In this document: positions 25,414-34,551 of the stretch, one piece after another | Position numbering within the stretch: position 1 is the stretch's first letter | Layout of the letters: each line of letters begins with the position of its first letter | From: Gammaproteobacteria bacterium | Lineage (GTDB): Bacteria > Pseudomonadota > Gammaproteobacteria > Burkholderiales > Rhodocyclaceae | NCBI GenBank assembly: GCA_018825305.1 | Contig: JAHJEO010000011.1 | Span: forward strand, 26,988 to 90,987 | Direction of reading: 5' to 3' | Length of the DNA: 64,000 bases | The notes under the pieces: model-generated | Told to the model about the DNA's origin: nothing | What the model saw: the letters and a program-made list of their open reading frames with translations, nothing else | Database searches by the model: none | Program-made: the position numbers and the translations under genes

Positions 25414-26601
25414 TCAAATTGCACCAATTTGGTGCAATTCTCCAATTTCGGCGGCACTGTAGCCCAGCGTGCCCAGCACTTCGTCCGTGTGCTGCCCAAG
25501 TCGCGGACCGATCCAGTCCACCCCGCCCGGTGTTTCCGACAATTTGGGCACGATCCCCGGCATGCGAAACGGCTTGGCGTCGGGAAGTTGCGCCGCCAAC
25601 AGCATCTCGCGCGCCAGGTATTGCGGGTCGGCGAACATGTCCTCCGCCGAATAGATGCGGCTGGCCGGCACCTGCGCCTCGCCGGCCAGCCGCAGGACCT
25701 CGTCGGCGTCATGGCTTGCCACCCAGTTGCCGATGGCACCATAGAGTTCGGCGGCACGGGCATCCCGGCCAGCGTTGTCGGCGAGTTGCGGGTCGTCGGC
25801 GAGGTCAAGGCGCCCCATCGCCTGCATCAACCGCTTGAAAATCGCATCGCCGTTGGCGCCGATGATCAGGTGCTTGCCGTCCCTGCTGGTATGGGTATTC
25901 GAGGGGGTAATTCCCGGCATGATGTTGCCGGTGCGCTCGCGCACGAAACCGAACACGTCGAACTCGGGCACCAGGCTTTCCATCATGGCGAACACCGCCT
26001 CGTAGAGCGCGACATCCACCACCTGACCGGCGCCACCGTTCACTTCCTTGTTGCGCAGGGCCATCAGCGCGCCGATGGCACCCCACAGCGCCGCGATCGA
26101 ATCCCCTATCGACACCCCGGTCTTGACCGGAGGCCGGTCGGGAAAACCGGTGACGAAACGCAAACCGCCCATCGATTCACCGATGGCGCCAAAGCCGGGC
26201 TGCGCCGCCATCGGCCCGGTCTGGCCGAAACCGGACAGACGCACCATCACCAGCCCCGGATTGATCTCGCGCAACGCATCCCAGCCCAGGCCGAGCTTTT
26301 CGAGCACGCCTGGGCGGAAGTTCTCCACTACGATGTCGGCCTTCGCGATCAGGCGCCGTACCATCGCCACGCCGTCGGAATGCTTGAGGTTGGCCGTCAC
26401 CGACTTCTTGTTGCGGGCCTGCAGGTACCACCATAAGGAAGTGCCGCCATACATCTTGCGCCACTTGCGCAGCGGGTCACCCTCCCCCGGCGCCTCGATC
26501 TTGATCACCTCGGCGCCGAACTCGGCGAGGATGCGCGAACAGAAGGGGCCCGCGATCAGCGTCCCCAGTTCGACGACACGAACGCCTTCGAGCGGCTTCA
26601 T
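25414..26601 (-). CDS. CaiB/BaiF family III CoA-transferase
   Basis: A 395-residue family III CoA-transferase. It opens with LEGVRVVELGTLIAGPFCSRILAEFGAEVIKIEAPGEGDP, and the catalytic Asp should be the one in NLKHSDGVAMVRRLIAKADIVVENFRPGV or nearby, which I did not align. These enzymes move CoA between organic acids such as carnitine, formyl or succinyl groups. Substrate is not indicated. It ends just downstream of the petA promoter region and starts four bases before recR ends, so it is probably co-transcribed with recR and dnaX. Confidence 0.9.
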   Translation of the reverse strand: MKPLEGVRVVELGTLIAGPFCSRILAEFGAEVIKIEAPGEGDPLRKWRKMYGGTSLWWYLQARNKKSVTANLKHSDGVAMVRRLIAKADIVVENFRPGVLEKLGLGWDALREINPGLVMVRLSGFGQTGPMAAQPGFGAIGESMGGLRFVTGFPDRPPVKTGVSIGDSIAALWGAIGALMALRNKEVNGGAGQVVDVALYEAVFAMMESLVPEFDVFGFVRERTGNIMPGITPSNTHTSRDGKHLIIGANGDAIFKRLMQAMGRLDLADDPQLADNAGRDARAAELYGAIGNWVASHDADEVLRLAGEAQVPASRIYSAEDMFADPQYLAREMLLAAQLPDAKPFRMPGIVPKLSETPGGVDWIGPRLGQHTDEVLGTLGYSAAEIGELHQIGAI

Positions 26602-26605
26602 CGGA

Positions 26606-27202
26606 TCAGTAGTCGCGCCGTTCGATCATCGCCTGTGCCACCGTTGCGGCATCGGTATATTCGATCTCGCCGCCCACGGGCAAGCCGCGGGCGATGCGAC
26701 TGACCTTGACGCCGCGCGCATGGAGCATTTCCGAAAGGTAGTGCGCCGTGGCCTCGCCCTCATTGGTGAAGTTGGTCGCAAGGATCACCTCCTTGACTAC
26801 ACCATCGGTGGCGCGAGACAGCAATCGCTCGAAGGCCAGTTCCTTCGGACCGATGCCATCAAGCGGACTCAGCCGTCCAAGCAGCACGTAGTACAAGCCG
26901 TTGAAGGCGTGGGTCTGCTCCATGGTATTGAGATCCACCGGCATCTCGACCACGCACAGCAGCGCCGGGTCACGCTTGGGCGAGAGGCAGCGATCGCAGA
27001 CTTCCGCCTCGCTGAAGTTATTGCAGCGCACACAGTGTCGCAGGCTTTCCAGCGCGCCGTGCAAGGCCTGCGACAGCCTCTCGGCACCGCGGCGGTTGCG
27101 CTGCAGCAGATGGTAGGCCATGCGCTGCGCCGACTTGGGACCGACCCCAGGCAGACAGCGCAAGGCCTCGATCAATTCGTCGAGACTGGACGGGATGGAC
27201 AC
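26606..27202 (-). CDS. recR: Recombination mediator RecR
   Basis: A 198-residue protein of usual length that forms rings with RecO to load RecA at gaps. The helix-hairpin-helix near [17 protein letters not shown], the zinc finger [16 protein letters not shown] (about residues 57-72) and the Toprim domain ([25 protein letters not shown]) are in order. It is the third gene of dnaX-ybaB-recR, a widely conserved order. The gap to ybaB is one base. Confidence 0.97.
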   Translation of the reverse strand: MSIPSSLDELIEALRCLPGVGPKSAQRMAYHLLQRNRRGAERLSQALHGALESLRHCVRCNNFSEAEVCDRCLSPKRDPALLCVVEMPVDLNTMEQTHAFNGLYYVLLGRLSPLDGIGPKELAFERLLSRATDGVVKEVILATNFTNEGEATAHYLSEMLHARGVKVSRIARGLPVGGEIEYTDAATVAQAMIERRDY

Positions 27203-27203
27203 C

Positions 27204-27530
27204 TCAGAACGGCAGTTTCATGCCGGGCGGCAGGTTCATGCCGGCGGTGAAGCCGCTCATCTTGTCCTGCATGGTCTGCTCGGCGCGACGGTTGGCATCA
27301 TTGAGGGCTGCGGCGATCAGATCCTCGAGCATTTCCTTGTCGTCCATCACCGACGGATCAATGGTGACGCGCTTGACGTCGTGCTTGCAGGTCATCACCA
27401 CCTTGACCATGCCGGCACCGGACTGGCCTTCGACCTCAAGCAGCGCCAGTTCCGCCTGCGCCTTTTCCATGTTGGCCTGCATCTGCTGGGCCTGTTTCAT
27501 CAATCCGGCTATGCCGCCCTTGTTGAACAT
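27204..27530 (-). CDS. ybaB: YbaB/EbfC nucleoid-associated protein
   Basis: A 108-residue dimeric DNA-binding protein: [29 protein letters not shown], then [28 protein letters not shown]. It coats DNA and often sits between dnaX and recR, as here. A C-terminal Met/Pro-rich tail ([15 protein letters not shown]) is normal for the group. AAGGAG lies close before its ATG. Confidence 0.96.
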   Translation of the reverse strand: MFNKGGIAGLMKQAQQMQANMEKAQAELALLEVEGQSGAGMVKVVMTCKHDVKRVTIDPSVMDDKEMLEDLIAAALNDANRRAEQTMQDKMSGFTAGMNLPPGMKLPF

Positions 27531-27548
27531 TGACTGCTCCTTCGTTCT

Positions 27549-29171
27549 TCAAACAGGTTTGATCGTCGATTCATCGATGCTGGCGTCGAACAGGTCCACC
27601 ACCTCGCGCACAAAGGGATCCTGCTCTATCGCTGCGATGGCGCGCTCCTGCCTCTCGCGTTTTTCCGTCGCGGTACGTGCCGCCGGGGTCTCGCCCTGCG
27701 CCTCGGCCAGTACGATGTCGAGCCGGAGTGGCCTGCCGAAATGCGATTGCAGGGCCGCCTGCAGTTTTTCCTGCTGCCCCTTGTTCATCAGCAGGCCTTT
27801 GTGCGCCGGCGGCAGTCGCAGGGTGATCTGCGACTCCGCCAGTTCAGCCAGCTCGCAATGCTGGGCCAGTTGCTTGGCCATGCCGGTAAGCGACAGGTTC
27901 TCGGCGACGCCATGCCAGTCGTTGCCCGGCGCCCTATCCGGCACGGCGCGAACTTCCGGCGCTGGCGAAAAAGTCGGCGCTGGCGGCACGGCGGCCTGGG
28001 TTGGCGCTGGTGCCGCCCGCGGCGGCGGCGCAACGCGTGGCGCCTGGGGGGTACTCACCGGGGCCCTGGCGCTGCCCAGCAGCGCCGCCATCTCCGGGCG
28101 GAATGCCGCGAGGCGCAGCAATGCCATGGTGAAGCCGGCGTATTCGTCCGGCGCCAGCGACAACTCGTCGCGGCAGTGGATGGCGATCTGGTAGCAGAGC
28201 TGGAGGAATTCGCGGTCAAACGCTTCCGCATACGGCGCCAGGCGCTGCCGCTCGGACTCGTCGACAATGGCCTGCGGCGCGAACTGCGCCAGGGCGATGC
28301 GATGGAACAGGGTCGCCAGTTCCTGCAGGGCGGAGTCGAAGCTGAGGCTGCGCGCATCCATGGCGTCAGCCACGGCCAGCATGGCCTGGACGTCGCCGGC
28401 AACCAGTCCGTCGAGGACGGCGAAAAGATGATCCTCGCCGACCGTGCCGAGCATGTCGCGCACGCCATCTTCCTCGACCCGGCCGGCACCGTGGGCGATG
28501 GCCTGGTCGAGCAGCGAGAGAGCGTCGCGCATCGAGCCGGCGGCGGCCTTGGCGATGTGGCGCAGCGCAGCCGGCTCGCAGTGCACTTTTTCGGATTCGA
28601 GGATGCGGCCCAGATGCTCGACGATGGCACCCGGCGGCATCTGCTTGAGGTTGAACTGCAGGCAGCGCGACAGCACCGTCACCGGGATCTTCTGCGGGTC
28701 GGTGGTGGCGAGGATGAACTTGATGTGCTCGGGCGGCTCCTCCAGCGTCTTCAGCATGGCGTTGAAGGCGTTGTTGGACAGCATATGCACTTCGTCGATG
28801 ACGAAAACCTTGAAGCGGCCGCGCGTCGGCGCATAGACGGCATTGTCGAGCAGCTCGCGCATCTGGTCGACCTTGGTGTTGGTCGCCGCATCGACCTCGA
28901 TCAGATCGACAAAGCGCCCGCCATCGATTTCCTGGCAGGACGAACAGGTGCCGCAGGGCATGGCCGAAATTCCGGCCTCGCAATTGAGCGCCTTGGCGAG
29001 GATGCGGGCCAGCGTGGTCTTGCCGACGCCACGGGTGCCGGTGAAGAGATAAGCGTGGTGCAGCCGCTGCTGCTCCAGGGCGTGGGTCAGGGCGCGGACG
29101 ACGTGCTCCTGCCCGACCAGCGTCGCAAACGACTTGGGGCGCCATTTGCGCGCCAGCACCTGATAGCTCAT
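27549..29171 (-). CDS. dnaX: DNA polymerase III subunits gamma and tau
   Basis: A 540-residue clamp-loader ATPase that opens the sliding clamp on DNA. Walker A GTRGVGKTTLARILAKALNC is at about 45-64. A zinc module of cysteines (CEAGISAMPCGTCSSC) follows, then Walker B VFVIDEVHML and the sensor. After about residue 370 an Ala/Pro-rich linker leads to the tau-specific domain. The linker contains the motif copy that encodes PPAPTFSPAPE. A Leu-rich C-terminal part (ITLRLPPAHKGLL) binds polymerase in tau. The gene starts the dnaX-ybaB-recR unit. No frameshift site for gamma was found. Confidence 0.95.
   Translation of the reverse strand: MSYQVLARKWRPKSFATLVGQEHVVRALTHALEQQRLHHAYLFTGTRGVGKTTLARILAKALNCEAGISAMPCGTCSSCQEIDGGRFVDLIEVDAATNTKVDQMRELLDNAVYAPTRGRFKVFVIDEVHMLSNNAFNAMLKTLEEPPEHIKFILATTDPQKIPVTVLSRCLQFNLKQMPPGAIVEHLGRILESEKVHCEPAALRHIAKAAAGSMRDALSLLDQAIAHGAGRVEEDGVRDMLGTVGEDHLFAVLDGLVAGDVQAMLAVADAMDARSLSFDSALQELATLFHRIALAQFAPQAIVDESERQRLAPYAEAFDREFLQLCYQIAIHCRDELSLAPDEYAGFTMALLRLAAFRPEMAALLGSARAPVSTPQAPRVAPPPRAAPAPTQAAVPPAPTFSPAPEVRAVPDRAPGNDWHGVAENLSLTGMAKQLAQHCELAELAESQITLRLPPAHKGLLMNKGQQEKLQAALQSHFGRPLRLDIVLAEAQGETPAARTATEKRERQERAIAAIEQDPFVREVVDLFDASIDESTIKPV
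27968..27992 (-). repeat. Dispersed REP-like motif, copy 7 (dnaX linker)
   Basis: AAAAAGTCGGCGCTGGCGGCACGGC on the plus strand, a full match to the consensus. A partial second copy of GGCGCTGGCG lies immediately before it. It lies in the flexible Ala/Pro linker of dnaX, where an insertion should do no harm. Confidence 0.75.
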
Positions 29172-29191
29172 GGGGCGATTCTAGCAAAGGC

Positions 29192-29223
29192 AAACGGGGC
29201 ACCCGCTACCGGAAGCCCCGTTT
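29192..29223 (-). terminator. Terminator downstream of the Spy-like gene
   Basis: AAACGGGGC and GCCCCGTTT form a perfect nine-bp stem with a 14-base loop. It is followed on the minus strand by GCCTTTGC. It lies 24 bases after the Spy-like stop and 21 bases before the dnaX start. Confidence 0.55.
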
Positions 29224-29246
29224 CAGTGACGTACGATGGAAATGAA

Positions 29247-29819
29247 TCAGCCGTGCCGGTGTTCGCGCATGTCGTCCATCCCGCTCATGCCTTGCGGCCC
29301 CTGCGGCATGCCGCGCCCCGGACGCTTACCCGGCCCCATCGAACCCATGCGACCCACGTTCTGGTCGGCCGCCTTCTTCTGCTCTGGCGTCAGGCTGTCG
29401 TAAAGACGCGTGAAAGATTCCGTGACGGACTCGTGGGCCAGCAGGCGCTCTTTCATCAGCGCATTCATCTGCGCCATGCGTTCGGGAGCGGTCAGCTTGT
29501 CGTTCTGCCCTTTGTCACGCATGGCCTGCATGCCCTTGCCGGCTTCGGCCCGGGCCTTCTCGGCGAAGGCGTTCCACAACGGCTCCTGCTGGGCGGTCGG
29601 CTTCAGGTCCGCCTTGAGTCGCGTCAGATGCTGCTCGGCGCGCGCGGCGGGGTCGAACTTCATGCTGCTACGCATCATGCCGGGGCCACGCTCACCGCCC
29701 ATGCCACCCATGGCCTTGCGGTCCATGCCGCAACCGCCCGGCTGGGCCCAGGCAACGGCGCTGACGCCAAGGATGCCAGCCGCGACGATGCCGGCGAAAA
29801 TCGTTTTGCTCGATTCCAT
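29247..29819 (-). CDS. Spy/CpxP-family periplasmic protein
   Basis: A 190-residue exported protein with a clear signal peptide ending AVAWA (about residues 7-25). The mature part is helical and Met/Gln/Lys-rich, with two LTxxQ-type turns (LKPTAQQEPLWNAF and LTPEQKKAADQ) typical of the Spy/CpxP family. Those proteins act as ATP-free chaperones or stress sensors in the periplasm. A GGM-rich start and a Gly/Met/His-rich end (MSGMDDMREHRHG) could bind metals. AGGAG lies seven bases before the ATG. The gene stands alone. Confidence 0.85.
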   Translation of the reverse strand: MESSKTIFAGIVAAGILGVSAVAWAQPGGCGMDRKAMGGMGGERGPGMMRSSMKFDPAARAEQHLTRLKADLKPTAQQEPLWNAFAEKARAEAGKGMQAMRDKGQNDKLTAPERMAQMNALMKERLLAHESVTESFTRLYDSLTPEQKKAADQNVGRMGSMGPGKRPGRGMPQGPQGMSGMDDMREHRHG

Positions 29820-29921
29820 TGAAATCTCCTGTCGAAAGGTCGCCCAAAGGAATGGGCGATGGATGCATTTCAGCATCGCGCTGTAAGCTCTTTGTGTCGA
29901 CGTCGGCGGAGTTTGTAAGGG

Positions 29922-29942
29922 GATGTTGCCCGGGGCAACATC
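29922..29942. repeat. Nine-bp hairpin after the 4.5S RNA gene
   Basis: GATGTTGCC, loop CGG, GGCAACATC: a perfect inverted repeat just past the 3' end of the 4.5S RNA. It could stop its transcription, but no T run follows on the minus strand. Confidence 0.35.
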
Positions 29943-29951
29943 GGAGAATAT

Positions 29952-30057
29952 GGGGTGGCGAGCCTGACCCCCGGCACTTGCGTTTAATGGCTGTGGCTGC
30001 TTCCTTCCGGACCTGACCAGGTTCACCATCCCGCAATGCGGGGAGACCCGCCACGCC
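29952..30057 (-). ncRNA. ffs: Signal recognition particle RNA (4.5S)
   Basis: On the minus strand the conserved core GGTCAGGTCCGGAAGGAAGC is present, which contains the GGAAG tetraloop and the asymmetric loop that binds Ffh. The 5' part GTGGCGGGTCTCCCCGC and the 3' part GGTCAGGCTCGCCACC pair to form the rod. At about 100 bases it is the short bacterial form. It lies between a hydrolase gene and the Spy-like gene. Ends are approximate. Confidence 0.93.
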
Positions 30058-30063
30058 GTTATT

Positions 30064-30936
30064 CTACCCCACCCGCCGCTGCAGAAAATCGCGTACGACG
30101 GCAATCTGGGATGCGTCCATGAACGGCGGCGCATGGCCGACGCCGGCAATTTCCACCGTCGGCGCGCGCGGTCCGCGCGTGGCCATTTCGGCCGCCGTCG
30201 CGGCAGTCAGCAAGTCGGATTGAGCGCCGCGCACCACCAGCGTCGGGCAGCGGATCGCGTCGTACAGCGGCCACAACGTCACATCCTGGCCGCCGCCCTC
30301 GCCCGCCATGGCGGCGCGAAACGGCTCGGCAATGCCCGGGTCGCAATGCAGGTCCCACTGGCCGTCGCCCGCCGGTCGCAGCGAATGCTGGGTCAGATGC
30401 CGCCACTGGACGTCGCTCAGTGCGCCGAAAGGAGCCAGCACGACGCGCAGCCAGGCCTCGGCCTGGGCGACGTCGGCGAAGCGCGGCATCCGGCCGACAT
30501 ATTCGCCGATGCGGGAGATCGCCCCGGCCGACAGCACCGGCCCAACATCATTGAGGATCAGCCGCGCGATCGGCGAATCTTCCTGTGCCGCCAGCGTCAT
30601 GCCGATCAGGCCGCCCATCGAGGTGCCGAGCCAATCAATCGACTCGACATCCAGCCGCGCCAGCAGCACCGCCATGTCGGCGCAGTACTGCGGCATGCCA
30701 TAGAACAGCTTGTTCTTCAGCCAGCCGCTGGCGCCGCGCCCCACCACGTCGGGACAGACGACGCGGTACTCCGCCGCCAGCGCATCCGCCAGAAAGTCGA
30801 AGTCGCGGCCGCTGCGGGTCAGGCCATGGACGCATACCAGCACCCGCGGATTGCCGGGATCGCCCCATTCGACATAGGCCATGTCGTGGAAGCCGGCCGG
30901 ACTGAGGCATTTCACCCTGCGTTCGCGGTACTGCAT
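30064..30936 (-). CDS. Alpha/beta-fold hydrolase
   Basis: A 290-residue cytoplasmic alpha/beta hydrolase: LVCVHGLTRSGRDFDFLA carries the oxyanion loop, GTSMGGLIG (about residues 104-112) is the Ser nucleophile elbow, and the final His is in VEIAGVGHAPPFMD (about 263-276). The acid residue is probably in VVRGAQSDLL. Such enzymes may be esterases, lactonases or dehalogenases. Nothing here fixes a substrate. It is followed by the 4.5S RNA gene and lies four bases after comEC in the same direction, so comEC may drive it. Confidence 0.85.
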   Translation of the reverse strand: MQYRERRVKCLSPAGFHDMAYVEWGDPGNPRVLVCVHGLTRSGRDFDFLADALAAEYRVVCPDVVGRGASGWLKNKLFYGMPQYCADMAVLLARLDVESIDWLGTSMGGLIGMTLAAQEDSPIARLILNDVGPVLSAGAISRIGEYVGRMPRFADVAQAEAWLRVVLAPFGALSDVQWRHLTQHSLRPAGDGQWDLHCDPGIAEPFRAAMAGEGGGQDVTLWPLYDAIRCPTLVVRGAQSDLLTAATAAEMATRGPRAPTVEIAGVGHAPPFMDASQIAVVRDFLQRRVG

Positions 30937-30939
30937 CTG

Positions 30940-33291
30940 CTATCCCCCATGCCAATAGCGCTGCCTTTCAGCGCGTTCTGCCGTGATGTTAACCCCCGTC
31001 GCGCCCAGCCGTACCGACAAGGCTCCATCGCGGTCGCTGCGCCATTGGCGAACCCCGGCATAGCGGGCGACGACCTCGGCCTTGGGATGACCGAAGCGGT
31101 TGCGGTAGCCAACCGGGAAAATCACGTCCTTCGCCGCCACCGCCGCGACGAAATCCGGCGTGGACGAGGTGCGGCTGCCATGGTGCGGCACCAGCAGGGC
31201 GTCGGCCGCCAGTCGCGGTCGATGGCGCGCCAGCAGCGCCGCCTCCGCCCGCGCCTCGACGTCCGAGGTCAGCAGCAGCGAATGCCCGGCCGCCGTCACC
31301 TTGAGGACGCAGGACAGGTCGTTGCTCTTGCGGATGCGCTCGTAGTCCGACGCCTCGGGGTGAAGCAGTTCGAAGCGCACGCCATCCCACTCCCAGGACT
31401 CGCCGTCGCTGCACCGACGTTGCGGCAGCGGCAGTGTCGAAATCTCATGGTCAGCGGCAAGGGAACTCAGCATCCAGGCCACCGGCAATTCCGCCGCCAC
31501 GGACAAGGCACCACCGGAATGGTCGCGGTCAGCGTGGCTGACGATCATGCGGTCGAGACGACGCACGCCGGCCGCGCGCAGATAGGGCACGATGATGCGA
31601 TTGCCGCTGTTGGCATCGGCCGAAAAGGCCGGTCCGGTGTCGAACAGCAGATCGTGGCCGGCCGTCTGCACATGCACGGCCAGGCCCTGGCCGACGTCGA
31701 GCGTCACCACGCGCGCTTCGCCGGCGCCCGGCCGTTCGGGCGGCACGAAGAACAGGGGCAGCAACATCACCAATCCCAGCCAGCGCGCCGGAAAACCCTG
31801 CGGCAACAGCAGCCACGCCGTGCCGCCAGCGCCGACTATTACCGCCCAGGCCGGCGGCGCGTGCTGCTGCCACATCGACCAGTCGGCGGCGGCCAGCCAC
31901 TGCAACATGGCCATCAGCACCGCCAGCACCGAGTGCGCCAGCAACAGCAGCGGATCGGAGAACGGCAGGGTGCCAACCAGAGCCAGCGGCGTCACCAGCA
32001 GGCTCACCAGCGGTATCGCCAACGCATTGGCCAGCGGCGACGCCAGCGAGAATTGCTGGAACAGCGCCAGCAGCGCCGGAATCATTCCCAGCGTGATGGC
32101 CCATTGCGTCCGCAGCCACGTCGCCAGCCAGTGGCCGTTCGCCAGACGGCCGCCGCCGATGTAGAAGATCAGGCCGACAGCGCCGAAGGACAGCCAGAAA
32201 CCGGCCGCCAGCACGGCCCACGGGTCGAGCAACAACACCAGCAGCAGCGCCAGCGCCAGCACCCGACTGCCACTTACCGAGCGTCCCGACCACAGCGCCA
32301 GGGCCACCACGCCCAGCATGTAAAGCGTTCGCTGCGCCGGCACCGCAAACCCGGCGAGGAGGCAGTAGATAAATGCCGCCAAAAACCCGGCGAGCGCTGC
32401 GGCCTTCTGCGCCGGCAGCAGCAGCGGCAATCGCGCCGAGCGCCGCCACAGCCACGATGCCAGCCACCAGGCCAGAGCCGCCACCATGGTGACGTGCAAG
32501 CCGGAAATCGACATCAGGTGCGTCGTCCCGGTGCGGGCGAACACACGCCACAGGTCGGCATCGATGGCGCGCTGATCGCCGATGGCCAGCGCCGTCAGCA
32601 CACCGGCGTAGGCGGCACCCTCGGCCTGCGGGTCACCCAGCACGCGCTCGAAGCGGCGGCGGACAGTCTCGCGCAGCTTTTCGACGACATAGCCGGGGCG
32701 CACCACGAATTCGTCGAGGCGGGAGTTCTCTTCGTCACTGCGGGCGGGCCGGACATAGCCGGTTGCGCGGATGCCGCGCTCGAACAGCCATGCCTCGTAG
32801 TCGAAGCCGTGCGGATTGAGATTACCGTGCGGTCGCTTGAGTCGTACCGTCAGCTGCCAGCGTTCGCCGACGCGCAGTTCCGGCACTGCATGCGAGTCAT
32901 CGTCCTCTTCGCGGCGGAAGCCCCGATACCACGCCAGCGATATCCGTTGCGGCAGCGCCGCCGGCGCCGTCTCGACATCGAAGTCGAAGCGCAGCCCCCT
33001 GTCGAAGCGCTGCGGCAGGCCGGCGACCACGCCGACCACCGCGATGTCGCGCCCCTCGATCTCCGGCGGCAGCGACTGGTTAAGCCGGATGTCGGCGAGC
33101 AGGCCGCTCCAGGCGATGCCCAGCAGGAAAGCGCCAACCGGGCCGAGCACTCGCCAGCGCGGCAGGCGCAACGCCGCCAGCAGCAGAATGCCCGCCACCG
33201 CCAGCCCACCAAGGGCCGAAAGTGGCGGCAGCGAAGGCTGCCACTGCAGCCAGGCGATGCCGGCGGCAAAGGCGAGGATGGCGGTGCGCAT
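30940..33291 (-). CDS. comEC: DNA internalisation-related competence protein ComEC/Rec2
   Basis: A 783-residue inner-membrane channel that carries single-stranded DNA into the cytoplasm. An N-terminal membrane and OB-like part (about 1-200) precedes the competence domain with its helices (THLMSISGLHVTMVAALA is a conserved piece). The metallo-beta-lactamase-like end (about 540-783) has TLDVGQGLAVHVQTAGHDLLFDTGP and VSHADRDHSGG, and its DRDHSGG keeps the expected ligands. This indicates a DNA uptake route, with no pilus genes in view. A motif copy lies in its coding region at 31819-31840. Confidence 0.93.
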   Translation of the reverse strand: MRTAILAFAAGIAWLQWQPSLPPLSALGGLAVAGILLLAALRLPRWRVLGPVGAFLLGIAWSGLLADIRLNQSLPPEIEGRDIAVVGVVAGLPQRFDRGLRFDFDVETAPAALPQRISLAWYRGFRREEDDDSHAVPELRVGERWQLTVRLKRPHGNLNPHGFDYEAWLFERGIRATGYVRPARSDEENSRLDEFVVRPGYVVEKLRETVRRRFERVLGDPQAEGAAYAGVLTALAIGDQRAIDADLWRVFARTGTTHLMSISGLHVTMVAALAWWLASWLWRRSARLPLLLPAQKAAALAGFLAAFIYCLLAGFAVPAQRTLYMLGVVALALWSGRSVSGSRVLALALLLVLLLDPWAVLAAGFWLSFGAVGLIFYIGGGRLANGHWLATWLRTQWAITLGMIPALLALFQQFSLASPLANALAIPLVSLLVTPLALVGTLPFSDPLLLLAHSVLAVLMAMLQWLAAADWSMWQQHAPPAWAVIVGAGGTAWLLLPQGFPARWLGLVMLLPLFFVPPERPGAGEARVVTLDVGQGLAVHVQTAGHDLLFDTGPAFSADANSGNRIIVPYLRAAGVRRLDRMIVSHADRDHSGGALSVAAELPVAWMLSSLAADHEISTLPLPQRRCSDGESWEWDGVRFELLHPEASDYERIRKSNDLSCVLKVTAAGHSLLLTSDVEARAEAALLARHRPRLAADALLVPHHGSRTSSTPDFVAAVAAKDVIFPVGYRNRFGHPKAEVVARYAGVRQWRSDRDGALSVRLGATGVNITAERAERQRYWHGG
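31819..31840 (+). repeat. Dispersed REP-like motif, copy 8 (in comEC)
   Basis: CGTGCCGCCAGCGCCGACTATT, a near match (the T run is broken by an A), in the coding region of comEC and read on the minus strand as VGAGGTA. Confidence 0.45.
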
Positions 33292-33331
33292 GACCGGTGA
33301 TTAGACCAGAACTGGCACTAGAATCCACGCG

Positions 33332-33880
33332 ATGCGCAAGCATCTCCGCAAGTACCTGCCGGACCACACGGCCATCCACCAGAACCGCTGGATGGCGCCG
33401 TTCGCCGGTACCCTGCTGCATCCGCGGCTATGGCACCTCAACCGCCATTCCGCCGCGGGCGCCGTCGCGGCAGGCCTCTTCTGCGGCCTGATCCCCGGCC
33501 CCCTGCAGATGCTCGGCGCCGCCATCTGCGCCGTGCTGTTCCGGGTCAACCTGCCGCTGGCGATGTTCACAACCCTCTATACCAACCCCCTGACCGTGGT
33601 GCCGATCTACATCGTCGCCTTCGCCCTCGGCAAGTTCGTGCTCGGCGGCGGCGGGAAGTTCGTCGCACCGCCGGAATACGGCGACGCCGGCCCGCTGGCC
33701 TGGCTGGAGAGAATCATCGAATGGATGGCGCACCTCGGCGAGCCCCTGGCTGTCGGTTTGGTGCTACTGGCAACGCTGCTGGCACTGGCCGGCTACGCGA
33801 CAATGCGCATGGCCTACCGCATCTACCTGATTCGCGCCTGGCGCAGCCGCGCCAAACGCCGCAGCAGCAGCCGAATTTAG
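33332..33880 (+). CDS. DUF2062 membrane protein
   Basis: A 182-residue protein with an N-terminal basic stretch ([20 protein letters not shown]) and three to four helices, including [41 protein letters not shown], the signature of DUF2062. Members are small inner-membrane proteins of unknown function, often near lipid export or glycosyltransferase genes. It lies between comEC and lolD, convergent with lolD by four bases. Confidence 0.85.
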   Translation: MRKHLRKYLPDHTAIHQNRWMAPFAGTLLHPRLWHLNRHSAAGAVAAGLFCGLIPGPLQMLGAAICAVLFRVNLPLAMFTTLYTNPLTVVPIYIVAFALGKFVLGGGGKFVAPPEYGDAGPLAWLERIIEWMAHLGEPLAVGLVLLATLLALAGYATMRMAYRIYLIRAWRSRAKRRSSSRI

Positions 33881-34551
33881 GCCAGCTGCCCGTCCTGCAA
33901 GTGCAGGACGCGGTCCGCACGGGCCGCCAGGGCCATGTCGTGGGTCACGATCACCAGACTGGCACCGCGTTCGGCGTTGAGCGCCAGCATTAGTTCAAAC
34001 ACGCCCTCGGCGGTGTGACGGTCCAGGTTGCCGGTCGGCTCGTCGGCCAGCACACAGGCCGGCTCGCTGACCAGCGCACGCGCCACGGCGGTGCGCTGGC
34101 GTTCGCCGCCCGAAAGTTCGCCGGGCCGGTGCTGCAAGCGTTGGCCGAGCCCGACTTGCTCCAGCATCGCCGCAGCCTTCGCCTCGGCCGCGGCGCGCGG
34201 CAGGCGCCGGATCAGCAGCGGCATCGCCACGTTCTCGACGGCGGTGAATTCGGGCAGCAGATGATGGAACTGATAGACGAAGCCCAGTGCCGCATTGCGC
34301 AGACGGCCGCGCTCCACCTCGCCGACATGGAATAGATCGCGCCCCTGCAGTTCGACCATGCCTGCCGACGGTGCATCGAGCCCGCCGAGCAGGTGCAACA
34401 AGGTGCTCTTGCCCGAACCACTGGCGCCGACGATGGCCACCGTCTCGCCAGCGCCGACTTTCAGGTCGATGCCGGTCAGCACCGGCAGCTCGCCGTCGCC
34501 CTGGCGGAAGGACTTGGAAAGACCGGTACAGGCGATGACCGGATCACTCAT
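33877..34551 (-). CDS. lolD: Lipoprotein-releasing ABC transporter ATPase LolD
   Basis: A 224-residue ATPase that powers release of lipoproteins from the inner membrane to LolA. Walker [17 protein letters not shown] lies at about 41-56, the ABC signature [15 protein letters not shown] at about 143-157 and Walker [12 protein letters not shown]. It overlaps the end of lolC by eight bases, and the two are made together. Confidence 0.95.
   Translation of the reverse strand: MSDPVIACTGLSKSFRQGDGELPVLTGIDLKVGAGETVAIVGASGSGKSTLLHLLGGLDAPSAGMVELQGRDLFHVGEVERGRLRNAALGFVYQFHHLLPEFTAVENVAMPLLIRRLPRAAAEAKAAAMLEQVGLGQRLQHRPGELSGGERQRTAVARALVSEPACVLADEPTGNLDRHTAEGVFELMLALNAERGASLVIVTHDMALAARADRVLHLQDGQLA

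Noticed and set aside
30133..33300. Long open frame of over 1000 codons on the plus strand opposite comEC
   Set aside because: It mirrors the comEC codons in a GC-rich gene and is dominated by Arg, Gln and His without any domain. comEC has clear motifs on the other strand.
34445..34465. A copy of the dispersed motif (TCGCCAGCGCCGACTTTCAGG) in lolD
   Set aside because: It encodes [12 protein letters not shown] just before Walker A, where LolD relatives have a similar glycine-rich sequence. Chance or common ancestry explains it, so it was not counted.
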